Origin: a virus
DNA: 64,000 bases
IMG/VR virus record: IMGVR_UViG_3300009093_000034
Location: 94,632-158,631 of that record
Strand: one strand, 5' to 3'
Of the stretch, positions 22,330 to 29,388 are shown one piece after another (the first letter of the stretch is position 1; the number at the start of each line of letters is the position of its first letter). The translations under genes and the position numbers were made by a program. The notes beneath the pieces are model-generated. The model ran no database searches and was not told the DNA's origin. It saw nothing but the letters and a program-made list of their open reading frames with translations.

Positions 22330-22401
22330 CGGCGGCTAGCTCAATGGTAGAGCAAGAGCCTTTTAATCTCTAGGTTCAGGGTTCGAGTCCCTGGTCGCTG
22401 A
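22330..22401 (+). tRNA. tRNA-Lys(TTT), second copy
   Basis: Acceptor CGGCGGC/GTCGCTG, anticodon loop CTTTTAA with a C-T mismatch at the top of the stem, T-arm CAGGG-TTCGAGT-CCCTG. Confidence 0.82.
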
Positions 22402-22405
22402 TAAC

Positions 22406-22478
22406 GGACCCTTAGCTCAATAGGTAGAGCGGCAGACTCTTAATCTGTAGGTCCTCGGTTCGATTCCGAGAGGGTTCA
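22406..22478 (+). tRNA. tRNA-Lys(CTT)
   Basis: Acceptor GGACCCT/AGGGTTC, anticodon loop CTCTTAA, T-loop TTCGATT. Confidence 0.92.
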
Positions 22479-22482
22479 TCAC

Positions 22483-22555
22483 GGGCAGTTGACAGAATGG
22501 GATTGTGACTGGCTCTTACCCAGTTTTTGAGGGAGTTCGATCCTCCCACTGCTCA
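22483..22555 (+). tRNA. tRNA-Lys(CTT), second copy
   Basis: Acceptor GGGCAGT/ACTGCTC, anticodon stem ACTGG/CCAGT with loop CTCTTAC, T-loop TTCGATC. Confidence 0.85.
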
Positions 22556-22615
22556 CTAATTAGAGGTCCAGTAAATGGATGTTAGTCGTTAAACTCGATG
22601 AAGTTGGTGGTGAAG

Positions 22616-22670
22616 CCCAACACGGTTTTGACAATACGACTGATGCCTCTTCGGTAACGTACGCATCAGT
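22616..22670 (+). ncRNA. hairpin between tRNA-Lys and tRNA-Asn
   Basis: ACTGATGC/GCATCAGT forms an eight-base-pair stem over a CCTCTTCGG loop. An ACTAATT motif lies upstream at 22556. No coding potential. Could be a small RNA or a processing signal. Confidence 0.4.
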
Positions 22671-22678
22671 TATCATAT

Positions 22679-22751
22679 TCTTTCGTAGCTCAGTCGGTAG
22701 AGCGGCGCACTGTTAATGCGATGGTCGGCGGTTCGAGTCCGTCCGAGGGAG
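22679..22751 (+). tRNA. tRNA-Asn(GTT)
   Basis: Acceptor TCTTTCG/CGAGGGA, anticodon loop CTGTTAA, T-arm GGCGG-TTCGAGT-CCGTC. Confidence 0.88.
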
Positions 22752-22778
22752 TAATTTGTTTCTGTTTGGTGAATCTTT

Positions 22779-22787
22779 TGAGATATT
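22779..22787 (+). promoter_or_regulatory. TGAGATATT promoter-like motif
   Basis: Nineteen bases before the ATG at 22806, with TCAGAGG between as ribosome-binding site. Confidence 0.65.
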
Positions 22788-22805
22788 TCTATTTCAGAGG
22801 TTAAT

Positions 22806-23126
22806 ATGATCACTAACACAGTTACAGTCAAGGCTAAGTACATGAATGTAACTTGTTACTTTCTAGTTACTGGTCAAGACGCAGCTTCTATCATTAGATC
22901 AGAACTTTTAGGAAGAAATCATTATGATAGACATTCAAGATCTTGGATGGCTTATCGTCTTGAAGGATCTAAAAGAATTCACACTACTCTTGCAAGAAAA
23001 ATTTGCATTGAAGGTTATGATCTAAAGATCGAAAATGACAAAGTTTTTAGAGGAAGAGATAATACTCCAACTAAGGATTGTTATTTTGACTTTAGAAAGG
23101 ACACCTTGGAAAAGGTGATCAAATGA
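22806..23126 (+). CDS. hypothetical protein
   Basis: 106 residues preceded by a TGAGATATT motif and an AGAGG site. Alpha/beta with several basic and aromatic residues (HYDRHSRSWMAYRLEG), which could suit RNA or nucleotide binding. No family recognised. It lies alone between two tRNA-Asn genes. Confidence 0.65.
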   Translation: MITNTVTVKAKYMNVTCYFLVTGQDAASIIRSELLGRNHYDRHSRSWMAYRLEGSKRIHTTLARKICIEGYDLKIENDKVFRGRDNTPTKDCYFDFRKDTLEKVIK

Positions 23127-23130
23127 ACAT

Positions 23131-23206
23131 TCTGGAGAGAGCCGTTCGGTAGGCTGCCTGCCTGTTAAGCAGAGAGATCTTGTGGGTTCGAATCCCACCT
23201 CCAGAG
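23131..23206 (+). tRNA. tRNA-Asn(GTT), second copy
   Basis: Acceptor TCTGGAG/CTCCAGA, anticodon loop CTGTTAA, T-arm GTGGG-TTCGAAT-CCCAC. Confidence 0.9.
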
Positions 23207-23250
23207 TACGCTTTATATTATCATCAACTCTCTATCAAGGAGCCTTTGAC

Positions 23251-23367
23251 ATGGACGACTTTGATGATGACTTTGATGATCTCAACATGACATCCCTTGT
23301 GGATGGCGAGTGGGACAAGAATGATCTTGTGGGTAGCGACCCATGGGAAGATGATGAAGAAGAGTAA
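23251..23367 (+). CDS. very acidic small protein
   Basis: 38 residues from the ATG at 23251 after AAGGAG. More than a third Asp/Glu (DDFDDDFDDL, EDDEEE). Such acidic peptides can mimic nucleic acid, an observation not evidence of function. Confidence 0.6.
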   Translation: MDDFDDDFDDLNMTSLVDGEWDKNDLVGSDPWEDDEEE

Positions 23368-23370
23368 AAT

Positions 23371-23444
23371 GCTGGGACAGCTCGGTGAAGGAGCAAGGGC
23401 CCTTTAAGCCCATAAGGTCGGTGGTTCAAGTCCATCTCCCGGCA
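23371..23444 (+). tRNA. tRNA-Lys(TTT) with C33
   Basis: Acceptor GCTGGGA/TCCCGGC, anticodon stem GGGC/GCCC with loop CCTTTAA, T-loop TTCAAGT. Position 33 is C, unlike almost all tRNAs. Confidence 0.75.
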
Positions 23445-23450
23445 CCATTT

Positions 23451-23521
23451 CGGCCGTTAGTTTATTAGTAGAACACTAGTCTGTCTAACTTGAGGGAGGG
23501 GAGCGTAACCCCTACGGCTGG
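23451..23521 (+). tRNA. tRNA-Asp(GTC)
   Basis: Acceptor CGGCCGT/ACGGCTG, anticodon loop CTGTCTA, T-arm AGGGG/CCCCT with the non-canonical loop AGCGTAA. Confidence 0.75.
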
Positions 23522-23527
23522 TAACAT

Positions 23528-23600
23528 ACCGACGAAGATCAACAGCATGGTCGTCTCCCTGTCACGGAGAAGGAAGCGGGGGCAGCACCCGTCGTTGGTG
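23528..23600 (+). tRNA. tRNA-Asp(GTC), second copy
   Basis: Acceptor ACCGACG/CGTTGGT, anticodon stem TCTCC/GGAGA with loop CTGTCAC, T-arm with loop GGCAGCA. Confidence 0.78.
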
Positions 23601-23610
23601 TAAAAAAGAA

Positions 23611-23634
23611 GCGGTGGTCGAAAGACTTACTTCG
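23611..23634 (+). repeat. CTTACTTCG element, copy c
   Basis: GCGGTGGTCGAAAGACTTAC followed by TTCG. It runs into the D-arm of the tRNA-Phe-like gene. Confidence 0.6.
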
Positions 23635-23698
23635 TAGCTCAATGGTCGAGCATTTGTCAGAAAAACAAACCGTGCTGGTTCGATTCCAGTCGATTCCG
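23628..23698 (+). tRNA. tRNA-Phe(GAA)-like, acceptor stem broken
   Basis: D-arm GCTC/GAGC, anticodon stem TTTGT/ACAAA with loop CAGAAAA (A33) and T-arm CTGG-TTCGATT-CCAG are present, but the two acceptor strands match in only three pairs. The 3' strand ATTCC instead pairs with GGAAT just downstream. Confidence 0.45.
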
Positions 23699-23752
23699 AA
23701 AGGAATTTTAGTTTTTCGAAGCGATCCCTTCTTTTATTTTAAGGATGCTGTC

Positions 23753-23929
23753 ATGGGAAAGAAGAAAGCAGTCTCTAAGAACGCTCGACGTGAAGGAGCT
23801 CAAAAGCTCATGTCTCGTTGGGGTGGAGAAATCAAGATGAAGTCTGTTTTTGAAGATGGACGACTTCGCCATGAAGCTTACTGCACTGTTTCAGGAAACA
23901 CGGCTAGAAAGCCACGCGACCTGATGTAA
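23753..23929 (+). CDS. small basic protein
   Basis: 58 residues from the ATG at 23753 (AAGGA site); upstream in-frame codons fall in the tRNA-like gene. Lys/Arg-rich N-terminus and a short strand region with a single Cys (AYCTVSGNTARKP). A small nucleic-acid-binding protein is possible. Confidence 0.6.
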   Translation: MGKKKAVSKNARREGAQKLMSRWGGEIKMKSVFEDGRLRHEAYCTVSGNTARKPRDLM

Positions 23930-24075
23930 CTAGTAACCAAATCGAAGGCTGTCGGAGCTCTCCATGCAGAGGTTCGTCTTAGTCAAGTGAGGAGCTCACA
24001 ACCTTGCTTGGTGAAGTTCTTTTTGGCTGGCACCTTAGAGAATGGTTAGTTGTTCTGCCAGGAACAAATCGACCA
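23930..24075 (+). other. non-coding gap with hairpin
   Basis: No ORF. CTGGCA/TGCCAG around 24027-24061 closes a 23-base loop, resembling a minimal tRNA-like hairpin. A second weak stem, GAGCTC palindrome, occurs at 23956. Confidence 0.35.
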
Positions 24076-24089
24076 AAAAGTGGGACACA

Positions 24090-24162
24090 TTTCGAGTTAG
24101 TTTAACGGTAAAACGCGAGCCTTTGGAACTCGCTTCGTGGGTTCGACTCCTACACTCGAAGT
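24090..24162 (+). tRNA. tRNA-Gln(TTG)
   Basis: Acceptor TTTCGAG/CTCGAAG, anticodon loop CTTTGGA, T-loop TTCGACT. Confidence 0.85.
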
Positions 24163-24173
24163 ACTTTCTTACC

Positions 24174-24180
24174 ACTAATT
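24174..24180 (+). promoter_or_regulatory. ACTAATT promoter-like motif
   Basis: ACTAATT, then an AGAGG site, before the ATG at 24198. Confidence 0.5.
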
Positions 24181-24197
24181 GTAGTAAGAGGATGAAC

Positions 24198-24776
24198 ATG
24201 AGTCTTGACAAAACACTAGAACAGCTTAACCAAGCTGCTAAGGCATTGAGAGAATCTCAAGTGTCTGCTCAGTACGATGAAGAGTACAACATGTTCGTTC
24301 CAGTCTTGCACAAGGGAGTCAAGTTCCTTGTGGGAACGTTGATCGAATCAGCTAACCCTGATTACAGCGTTCGAGAGATTAGAGCAGAAAACTTGAAGCC
24401 TACCTTAGGTTACATCTCTCCAGATGGAAAGACCTACGGTGAAGAAGTTTCTGGTCCTGCTGCTCTACGATCTGAGATTTTGTCTGAGTTGGTTAGGCTA
24501 GCAGCTGGTTTCCAAGACGATGCAGTTTTGGTTTCTTCTGAAACTCAAGCAGCCGGAAAAGATTGGATCATCGACCAGGGAACTGGTTGGGCTCCTGGTG
24601 AGCCTAACTTTAGAGATGGTGGATGGTTGACTGAAGATGAGTGGCCAATTGTGGAAGGTCTTAAGCTTCCAGTAGAGTGTCTTGAGGATGGAACAAAGCC
24701 TAAGGACATCACGAGTTGGGTCACTAAAGAGTATCTTGATCTTCTCAGTGAAGAACTTTTCTCTGACGATTACTAA
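24198..24776 (+). CDS. hypothetical protein
   Basis: 192 residues from the ATG at 24198, chosen for its spacing from AGAGG; the ATG at 24192 is too close. Helical N-terminus, a mixed core and an acidic C-terminus, with a Gly/Trp/Pro-rich loop (GTGWAPGEPNFRDGGW). No recognised domain. Confidence 0.65.
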   Translation: MSLDKTLEQLNQAAKALRESQVSAQYDEEYNMFVPVLHKGVKFLVGTLIESANPDYSVREIRAENLKPTLGYISPDGKTYGEEVSGPAALRSEILSELVRLAAGFQDDAVLVSSETQAAGKDWIIDQGTGWAPGEPNFRDGGWLTEDEWPIVEGLKLPVECLEDGTKPKDITSWVTKEYLDLLSEELFSDDY

Positions 24777-24782
24777 GATATT
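24774..24782 (+). promoter_or_regulatory. TAAGATATT variant of the GATATT motif
   Basis: Overlaps the stop codon of the preceding gene and lies 17 bases before tRNA-Gln(CTG). Confidence 0.45.
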
Positions 24783-24798
24783 GAGTTGAATAGAACAT

Positions 24799-24872
24799 TG
24801 AGATTGCGCATAACGGCTGGTGCGGCTGCCTCTGAAGCAGCTTTTTAGTAGGTTCGACTCCTACAGTCTCAG
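24799..24872 (+). tRNA. tRNA-Gln(CTG)
   Basis: Acceptor TGAGATT/AGTCTCA, anticodon stem GCTGC/GCAGC with loop CTCTGAA, T-arm GTAGG-TTCGACT-CCTAC. Confidence 0.9.
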
Positions 24873-24879
24873 GAAAAAG

Positions 24880-25235
24880 AAGAATGTGACTGAATATCCT
24901 TCCACAGAAGGAAAAGTCGAGTGGCCGTGAAGAGCGGTTGTTCGGATAAGTCATATCCCTTGGTCAAGGCCCAAAGTAAGGACGGTTGGGGGTTGCGCAA
25001 CCCTTGAGGTGCTTGCTCTCGCAAGAGAACAGGTTACAGCCGTGAAAGGGTGGTGTGGTATAAATCCTTGAGCTATACATTATGGCTATGTGATACCGCG
25101 CCCTGAAGGTAACCAATCCTTCCATCACTCCTTTAGTGGAGAAGTTTCAGACCCGACGGGGTTAGAAACGGTGTGGCTGAATAGACTGGGAGAACATGAT
25201 AAGTTGGGGGTAATAAGCTAATCCCTCCTTTCTTC
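24880..25235 (+). ncRNA. structured non-coding region of about 350 bases
   Basis: No convincing ORF on either strand. Contains GGGTTGCGCAACCC, a GTTC-type loop GCTTGCTCTCGCAAGAG, and the stem GTTTC-AG-ACCC-GACG-GGGT-TA-GAAAC near 25145, and ends in a T-rich tract (CTTTCTTCTTTTATTTT). Probably one large RNA of unknown class. Confidence 0.45.
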
Positions 25236-25308
25236 TTTTATTTTGACACTCATCCACCCATGGTGGAAGGAGATGAGGGCTCGTTTAACACACGAATCCC
25301 TTTTATAT

Positions 25309-25381
25309 CGGATAGTGGCTCAGCGGCAACAGCTCCTGATTTCCAATCAGGTACACGAGAGTTCGAGTCTCTCCTATCCGA
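25309..25381 (+). tRNA. tRNA-Gly(TCC), second copy
   Basis: Acceptor CGGATAG/CTATCCG, anticodon stem CCTGA/TCAGG with loop TTTCCAA, T-loop TTCGAGT. Confidence 0.9.
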
Positions 25382-25401
25382 GATCCTTTAAGGAGTTCAT
25401 C

Positions 25402-25560
25402 GTGAGTATCGGAGTTCATTTTGATGATGAAGACACTGATGACTCTGGTTGGGATCACGGCATCATGTGGCGCGATGACTACGATGAAGACTGGACAGGT
25501 TTTTGGAATAGAACCCCTAAAGAGGATGAGAAACCAAGACCTGTGAGAAATGAAGAATAA
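25402..25560 (+). CDS. small acidic protein
   Basis: 52 residues from a GTG after AAGGAG. Asp/Glu/Trp-rich (DDEDTDDSGWDHG, WRDDYDEDW). Lies between tRNA-Gly and tRNA-Pro. Similar in character to the acidic protein at 23251. Confidence 0.55.
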   Translation: MSIGVHFDDEDTDDSGWDHGIMWRDDYDEDWTGFWNRTPKEDEKPRPVRNEE

Positions 25561-25632
25561 CAGCCATTAGCGCAGCGGTAGCGCATCGCGTTTGGGACGC
25601 GAGGGTCGTCTGTTCAATCCAGACATGGCTGA
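25561..25632 (+). tRNA. tRNA-Pro(TGG)
   Basis: Acceptor CAGCCAT/ATGGCTG, anticodon loop TTTGGGA, T-loop TTCAATC. Starts right after the TAA of the acidic protein. Confidence 0.9.
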
Positions 25633-25741
25633 TATCGGGGAAGCCAAACCCTTCAAATACGGATAGGTGGGAGACCGGCGAGTTATCAGGTCTTGGGCGG
25701 GCTAAGAAACCCTATAGTGTGGCCAACTCCACACTCGTTAC
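25633..25741 (+). other. spacer with strong hairpin
   Basis: No gene. AGTGTGG-CCAACT-CCACACT (25715-25734) is a perfect seven-pair hairpin ahead of the second tRNA-Pro. Confidence 0.4.
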
Positions 25742-25813
25742 AGCCGGTGCAGTGCTACGGGAGACACATCTGCTTTGGGAGCAGAGGAAGCGGTTCGAAT
25801 CCGACGTCGGCTA
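25742..25813 (+). tRNA. tRNA-Pro(TGG), second copy
   Basis: Acceptor AGCCGGT/GTCGGCT, anticodon stem TCTGC/GCAGA with loop TTTGGGA, T-loop TTCGAAT. Confidence 0.88.
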
Positions 25814-25823
25814 AATGTTTTAA

Positions 25824-25897
25824 CAGGATGTGGAGGAGCGGTCAACCTTACGATCTTCGGACGATCGGGCGCGTGGGTTCGAGTCCCACCATCCTGA
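25824..25897 (+). tRNA. tRNA-Pro(CGG)
   Basis: Acceptor CAGGATG/CATCCTG, anticodon stem CGATC/GATCG with loop TTCGGAC, T-loop TTCGAGT. Confidence 0.85.
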
Positions 25898-26070
25898 TAA
25901 TTAAATCCCAGAATCAACCAGTAATGGTTGCGAGGTTGCTTGAAAGAGCATCACGTTGTTCCGGTGAGACGGTTCCGCGCCCCTGCATGCGAGGGAACTA
26001 TCGGTCATTAGAACCGTTTGATTGGTGGATAAAAGGAACACCCAAGTGGAGTGGGAAGCTCTACAACAAC

Positions 26071-26144
26071 GCCGGGTGGGCAGGCTGGAGAATGCACCAC
26101 TCCTACAAAGTGGCACCCGCTGGGTTCGATCCCCAGGCCCGGCA
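26071..26144 (+). tRNA. tRNA-Val(TAC) with C33
   Basis: Acceptor GCCGGGT/GCCCGGC, anticodon stem CCACT/AGTGG with loop CCTACAA (C33), T-arm CTGGG-TTCGATC-CCCAG. The 170 bases before it contain no clear gene. Confidence 0.82.
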
Positions 26145-26178
26145 TCTCATGGTTATAACTGAACCTAAAGTTAAAAAT

Positions 26179-26259
26179 GCCAGGGTGGATAACATCGAAT
26201 AGCACAGATGCCTGCCTTAGAAGCAGTGATCTTTGGGGGTGCAACTCCCCTCCCTGGTA
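26179..26259 (+). tRNA. tRNA-Leu(TAG)
   Basis: Acceptor GCCAGGG/CCCTGGT, anticodon loop CTTAGAA, short variable arm, T-loop TGCAACT. Confidence 0.85.
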
Positions 26260-26321
26260 CTTTAGAATCTTTTCTTGGAGGAAATGATGAATCTATTTAT
26301 CGTCCTCCCCTCATTAGCTAG

Positions 26322-26381
26322 CTAACGATTTCGGCATGAGGGCGAGGTGAAACATTCACTGATCGTTTATCATGCCGTCCT
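26322..26381 (+). ncRNA. candidate pseudoknot overlapping tRNA-Phe 5' end
   Basis: AACGAT and CGGCATGA occur in this order, followed by ATCGTT and TCATGCCG, so the two complementary pairs interleave as in an H-type pseudoknot. The last segment includes the first bases of tRNA-Phe, so the fold would compete with the tRNA. Confidence 0.45.
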
Positions 26382-26444
26382 AGCGTAAAGGTAGCGCACC
26401 CGATTGAAGATCGGTGGGACAGAGTTCAATTCTCTGGGTCGGCA
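26374..26444 (+). tRNA. tRNA-Phe(GAA)
   Basis: Acceptor GCCGTCC/GGTCGGC (one mismatch), anticodon loop TTGAAGA, T-arm CAGAG-TTCAATT-CTCTG. Confidence 0.85.
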
Positions 26445-26450
26445 CTTTTC

Positions 26451-26522
26451 GCCTTCGTAGCGTAAATGGTAGCGCACCAGACTGAAAATCTGAGGGAGAG
26501 GATTCGAGCGCCTCCGATGGCA
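26451..26522 (+). tRNA. tRNA-Phe(GAA), second copy
   Basis: Acceptor GCCTTCG/CGATGGC (one mismatch), anticodon loop CTGAAAA, T-arm with an enlarged loop. Confidence 0.78.
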
Positions 26523-26537
26523 TAGTGGAGACTTTTA

Positions 26538-26708
26538 ATGTCACAAGAATTTCCTAGTGATCCTGAGATTCGATATGATAGTGAAGGATTCTTGGAGCAT
26601 GTTTGGCCAGATTCTGACACTGGGGAGTTAAAACCTCGCCACCAAGAAATTAGGAATGGTAAAGTTGTGGGTAAAGAAGAAACCATAACAATCATCATTC
26701 GTAGATAA
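26538..26708 (+). CDS. small hypothetical protein
   Basis: 56 residues from the ATG at 26538 (GTGGAG upstream). Acidic N-half (FLEHVWPDSDTGEL) and a C-terminal strand of Thr/Ile (ETITIIIRR). Unrecognised. Confidence 0.55.
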   Translation: MSQEFPSDPEIRYDSEGFLEHVWPDSDTGELKPRHQEIRNGKVVGKEETITIIIRR

Positions 26709-26744
26709 ATAGAAATTTGGTCTTTTATTTCAAAGTAGAATACT

Positions 26745-26796
26745 GTCCATTTGGGACGGAGATACTGATTCACGACCAGTAGAGACCACCATGGGC
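26745..26796 (+). tRNA. minimal tRNA-like RNA, possible Val(CAC)
   Basis: GTCCAT/ATGGGC closes a 52-base element with one clear internal hairpin ACTG-ATTCACGA-CCAGT whose loop presents CAC after T33. There is no recognisable D- or T-arm. Its last bases overlap the next tRNA. Confidence 0.35.
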
Positions 26797-26865
26797 CTGT
26801 CGTATAATGTAAATTTCGCCTGGAATCGACTCTTGGAGATAGTGGTTCAAATCCACTCTGGCCTA
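26793..26865 (+). tRNA. tRNA-like, possible Ser(GGA)
   Basis: Acceptor GGGCCTG/CTGGCCT and T-arm AGTGG-TTCAAAT-CCACT are good. The anticodon region TTCGCCTGGAATCGA gives only a three-pair stem, so the anticodon is uncertain. Confidence 0.55.
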
Positions 26866-26880
26866 CCATTTGAAAACATC

Positions 26881-26950
26881 GGGGCGTTAGTATAACGCTA
26901 TTATACCGATCATTGGACCGGAGAAGGTTGTTCAACTCAGCCACGCCCCA
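26881..26950 (+). tRNA. tRNA, anticodon uncertain (six-base loop)
   Basis: Perfect acceptor GGGGCGT/ACGCCCC and T-arm GGTTG-TTCAACT-CAGCC. The anticodon stem CCGAT/ACCGG leaves loop CATTGG, so identity cannot be assigned. Confidence 0.6.
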
Positions 26951-26954
26951 CCAT

Positions 26955-27590
26955 TTACTTACTATGAGTCAAACTCCAAGTAAGTTGGAAGATATCAAAA
27001 GCACCTTGACCAAGCAATCCCCAAAATAAAGTATCATCAGTTTTCTTGACTTGAGTTTCTATCTTGACAAGATTCTTTGGCTCTTGGTTTGTTACGTTAA
27101 TGATCGGAACTGGAATCTTAGTGATCTGATCCTTGGTAGCATCTACCTTTGATCCTAGATCAACAACAGAGCCTTTGACATCAGAAATTGATTGATCAAG
27201 TTTACTGACTTTACCTTGAGTAGTTTCAATTGATGAACTTAGATCTGAGATCTTGTCATCAAGGTTTGAGATGGCAGAGAGTGAAAGAGTTTGGTTGTTC
27301 TTGACCTCTTCTTTGAGTTCTTGGACGGCTGCACTAAGAGCTTGAACTTTGCCTCTGTTAGCATTAGCCTTAGTCTCATCATCGCAACCTTTTAAAGTAA
27401 GACCTGCTGAAAGAGTTAGAGCAACTAGGAAGGTTGTGAGAGCGTGTTTGACGTAGTCTTCAAGAAAGTCTTTGAAGATATCCACAAAAAAATCTCTGAT
27501 GGCTTCCCAACAATGTTGTAGAAAAGTCAAAACACCTTTGATCTCTGTTCTTTTTCTTTTTTCTTTTGGTTTCTTAGTCTCTTCACTCAT
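26955..27590 (-). CDS. membrane-anchored coiled-coil protein
   Basis: 211 residues, the only minus-strand gene in the main tRNA island. Basic N-terminus, amphipathic helices, one transmembrane helix (about 51-68, ALTTFLVALTLSAGLTL) ending in GC, then a long heptad region (about 80-155, Leu/Ile/Val spaced with Ser/Asp/Lys). Resembles spanin-like or envelope tether proteins in layout only. Leaderless start: ACTAATT four bases before the ATG. Confidence 0.65.
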   Translation of the reverse strand: MSEETKKPKEKRKRTEIKGVLTFLQHCWEAIRDFFVDIFKDFLEDYVKHALTTFLVALTLSAGLTLKGCDDETKANANRGKVQALSAAVQELKEEVKNNQTLSLSAISNLDDKISDLSSSIETTQGKVSKLDQSISDVKGSVVDLGSKVDATKDQITKIPVPIINVTNQEPKNLVKIETQVKKTDDTLFWGLLGQGAFDIFQLTWSLTHSK

Positions 27591-27594
27591 AAAT

Positions 27595-27601
27595 AATTAG
27601 T
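27595..27601 (-). promoter_or_regulatory. ACTAATT leaderless promoter (minus strand)
   Basis: Minus-strand ACTAATT with a four-base spacer to the ATG at 27590. Divergent from the + strand gene at 27643. Confidence 0.65.
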
Positions 27602-27642
27602 CGAGCGCTTTATACTAACTTGAGTGTAAGGAGGACTCATTC

Positions 27643-27909
27643 ATGGCAGACGAACCACAGAAAGATGAAGGTCCAGTAGAAGATACCAAGGCCATTGCGT
27701 CTAAGATCATCGATGACGTTGTAGCTGGATACAACACAGTTGCAACTGACACAAAGAAAGTAGTTGAGACCGTTAAGAAGGACGAGAAGATCCTTCAGGA
27801 CAACATTGAAAAAGACGTAAGTTTCGTTAAGACAAATTGGGGATGGATCGGACCATTGGTTGGTTTCATCGTTGGTTTTGGTTTAGCACTCTTGCTTCTA
27901 GCAAAGTAA
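27643..27909 (+). CDS. C-terminally anchored membrane protein
   Basis: 88 residues after a strong AAGGAGG site. Helical, charged N-terminal 65 residues and one C-terminal transmembrane helix (WIGPLVGFIVGFGLALLLLA). Divergent from the coiled-coil membrane protein, with which it might pair. Function unknown. Confidence 0.65.
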   Translation: MADEPQKDEGPVEDTKAIASKIIDDVVAGYNTVATDTKKVVETVKKDEKILQDNIEKDVSFVKTNWGWIGPLVGFIVGFGLALLLLAK

Positions 27910-27922
27910 ATAAAAGAAAGTC

Positions 27923-27946
27923 GCAGTGGTGGTAAGAGTTACTTCG
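27923..27946 (+). repeat. CTTACTTCG element, copy d
   Basis: GCAGTGGTGGTAAGAGTTAC followed by TTCG, one base different from the core. It lies 59 bases before tRNA-Leu(CAA). Confidence 0.5.
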
Positions 27947-28004
27947 CTGGTTGAAAGACCTGCCCATAAAGCTCACTCTCACCTAGCAATCTCGATTTTC
28001 ATAT

Positions 28005-28085
28005 GCCGGAGTGGTTTATCGGGAATAGCAGACCGACCTGATTCAAAACCAGTGAGCCTTGGGAGTGCAACTCTCCTCTCCGGTA
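28005..28085 (+). tRNA. tRNA-Leu(CAA)
   Basis: Acceptor GCCGGAG/CTCCGGT, anticodon loop TTCAAAA with weak outer stem pairs, T-arm GGGAG-TGCAACT-CTCCT. Confidence 0.82.
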
Positions 28086-28088
28086 TAC

Positions 28089-28113
28089 TAAGCCCTGTGA
28101 AAGCAGGGCTTTT
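28089..28113 (+). terminator. rho-independent terminator
   Basis: AAGCCCTG-TGAAAG-CAGGGCTT followed by TTCTTTTTT. Ends the first RNA island before the glycosyltransferase genes. Confidence 0.85.
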
Positions 28114-28128
28114 CTTTTTTGGAGCATC

Positions 28129-29388
28129 ATGAGTCAGAACTTAGAAACATCAGAGACGTTTAAGAGTCTACTGAAGAAACACCAGAACCAAGGTTTAGAC
28201 AAAGCTAACTTCTGGAGGAACGGCCACTTAGGACCAATTCCTCCTGATGTCCATAACAGTCTATCTAACCAGATCAAGGACCAAAGAGAGTTCTTTGATC
28301 TACCAAAACCAGACATGTACGTTTGGTTGGTCTTTGGTGGCTACGACGATCTAGATAGTTTTCTAGACTACTATTCCAAAGTTCTTCCAGAGAAAACGTA
28401 CTTAATCTTCCTCTTAGATAAAAACCCTCCTTTGTCTATCCCAGAGTTGAAGAGTCGACTCTCTCCTATCTTCCAACAAATTCTATTTCTCAAAATTCCT
28501 GATACCAGCTTGCACAGCTACGTAAAGGTTCAACTCCATTATTTCAGTGCGATCTACGCTAGACTGGGATCTAATGCGTGGAATCTATTCGTAGATCTAG
28601 ATGAATTTCTTCCACTTCCAAAAGAGTATCCCACCTTTCAAACCTTCTGTTCTATGTTGGAAGAGAAGAAGATCCTTCAACTCACCACTCTTATGGTCGA
28701 TGCGTGGGAACTACAGTCTCATGGTCAAACAGACTTTTACTTTGACTCTCTTGGTCCTGATAAGAGTAAATTTTTAACTAAACATCTTAAGAACAACTAC
28801 ATGATGGATAACGTTCTCAAGGACGAGAGCTACTTCATCTCCCCTGAAGGCATTCGATGTATGTTGTTCAACTTCTCAAGGAATGAACTCCTTGGGATCT
28901 TCTCTACGAGAATGGAAGAGACCGGCCAGAAGGTTGTGTTGATTAAGCCAAAGAACATGTCTTATGCTTATCCAGTTTCTAGCCATGAACCTCACTTCGT
29001 CTATAGCTCTGTGAAAGAAGCTCTGGTGAAGTATCCGTTGATCCACAAGAAGTTTGTCAAGAAGTTCTACACCAATGCCTTGGCCTCTGTTTATTCCAAA
29101 GAGAAACAGATCAAGGACGCAGGAAAAACCTCGTTTGGTTGGCCTGTAGAGATGAACTGGGTAGAGGAGACTGAGAAGCTCTACTCCTCTTTGGATGGTT
29201 ATGGACCCTACAAACTTCTAGGAGACCACGATGATGATCACTTCTTGGATCTCTTCAAAGATAGGTTCTTGAAGTTGTCAGAACTCGTAGACGATAAACT
29301 TCAACTTTCCTTATCAGATAACCAGTTCGGTTTGAAGTCAGGAGACAAGACCATGTATCCATTTCTACACTTGGACCCTCTACTATGA
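28129..29388 (+). CDS. glycosyltransferase-like protein, first of three tandem paralogues
   Basis: 419 residues, TTGGAG site. Shares with the next two genes a GT-A-like pattern: an N-terminal segment (YVWLVFGGYDD...YYSKVLP), the metal-binding motif NLFVDLDEFLPLP (DxD with following E/F, as in the Glyco_tranf_2_4 group), SHEPH (about residue 285), YPLIHKKF and GPYKLLGDHDDD near the C-terminus. Likely transfers a sugar, perhaps to host surface glycans, virion proteins or modified DNA bases. Donor and acceptor unknown. Confidence 0.7.
   Translation: MSQNLETSETFKSLLKKHQNQGLDKANFWRNGHLGPIPPDVHNSLSNQIKDQREFFDLPKPDMYVWLVFGGYDDLDSFLDYYSKVLPEKTYLIFLLDKNPPLSIPELKSRLSPIFQQILFLKIPDTSLHSYVKVQLHYFSAIYARLGSNAWNLFVDLDEFLPLPKEYPTFQTFCSMLEEKKILQLTTLMVDAWELQSHGQTDFYFDSLGPDKSKFLTKHLKNNYMMDNVLKDESYFISPEGIRCMLFNFSRNELLGIFSTRMEETGQKVVLIKPKNMSYAYPVSSHEPHFVYSSVKEALVKYPLIHKKFVKKFYTNALASVYSKEKQIKDAGKTSFGWPVEMNWVEETEKLYSSLDGYGPYKLLGDHDDDHFLDLFKDRFLKLSELVDDKLQLSLSDNQFGLKSGDKTMYPFLHLDPLL

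Noticed and set aside
22254-22401. Suppressor tRNA with anticodon TTA that could read the TAA in Ro60
   Set aside because: The sequence CTTTTAA looked promising, but stem pairing places TTT at positions 34-36, giving tRNA-Lys. The C33 loops CCTTTAA also give TTT when the stems are paired.
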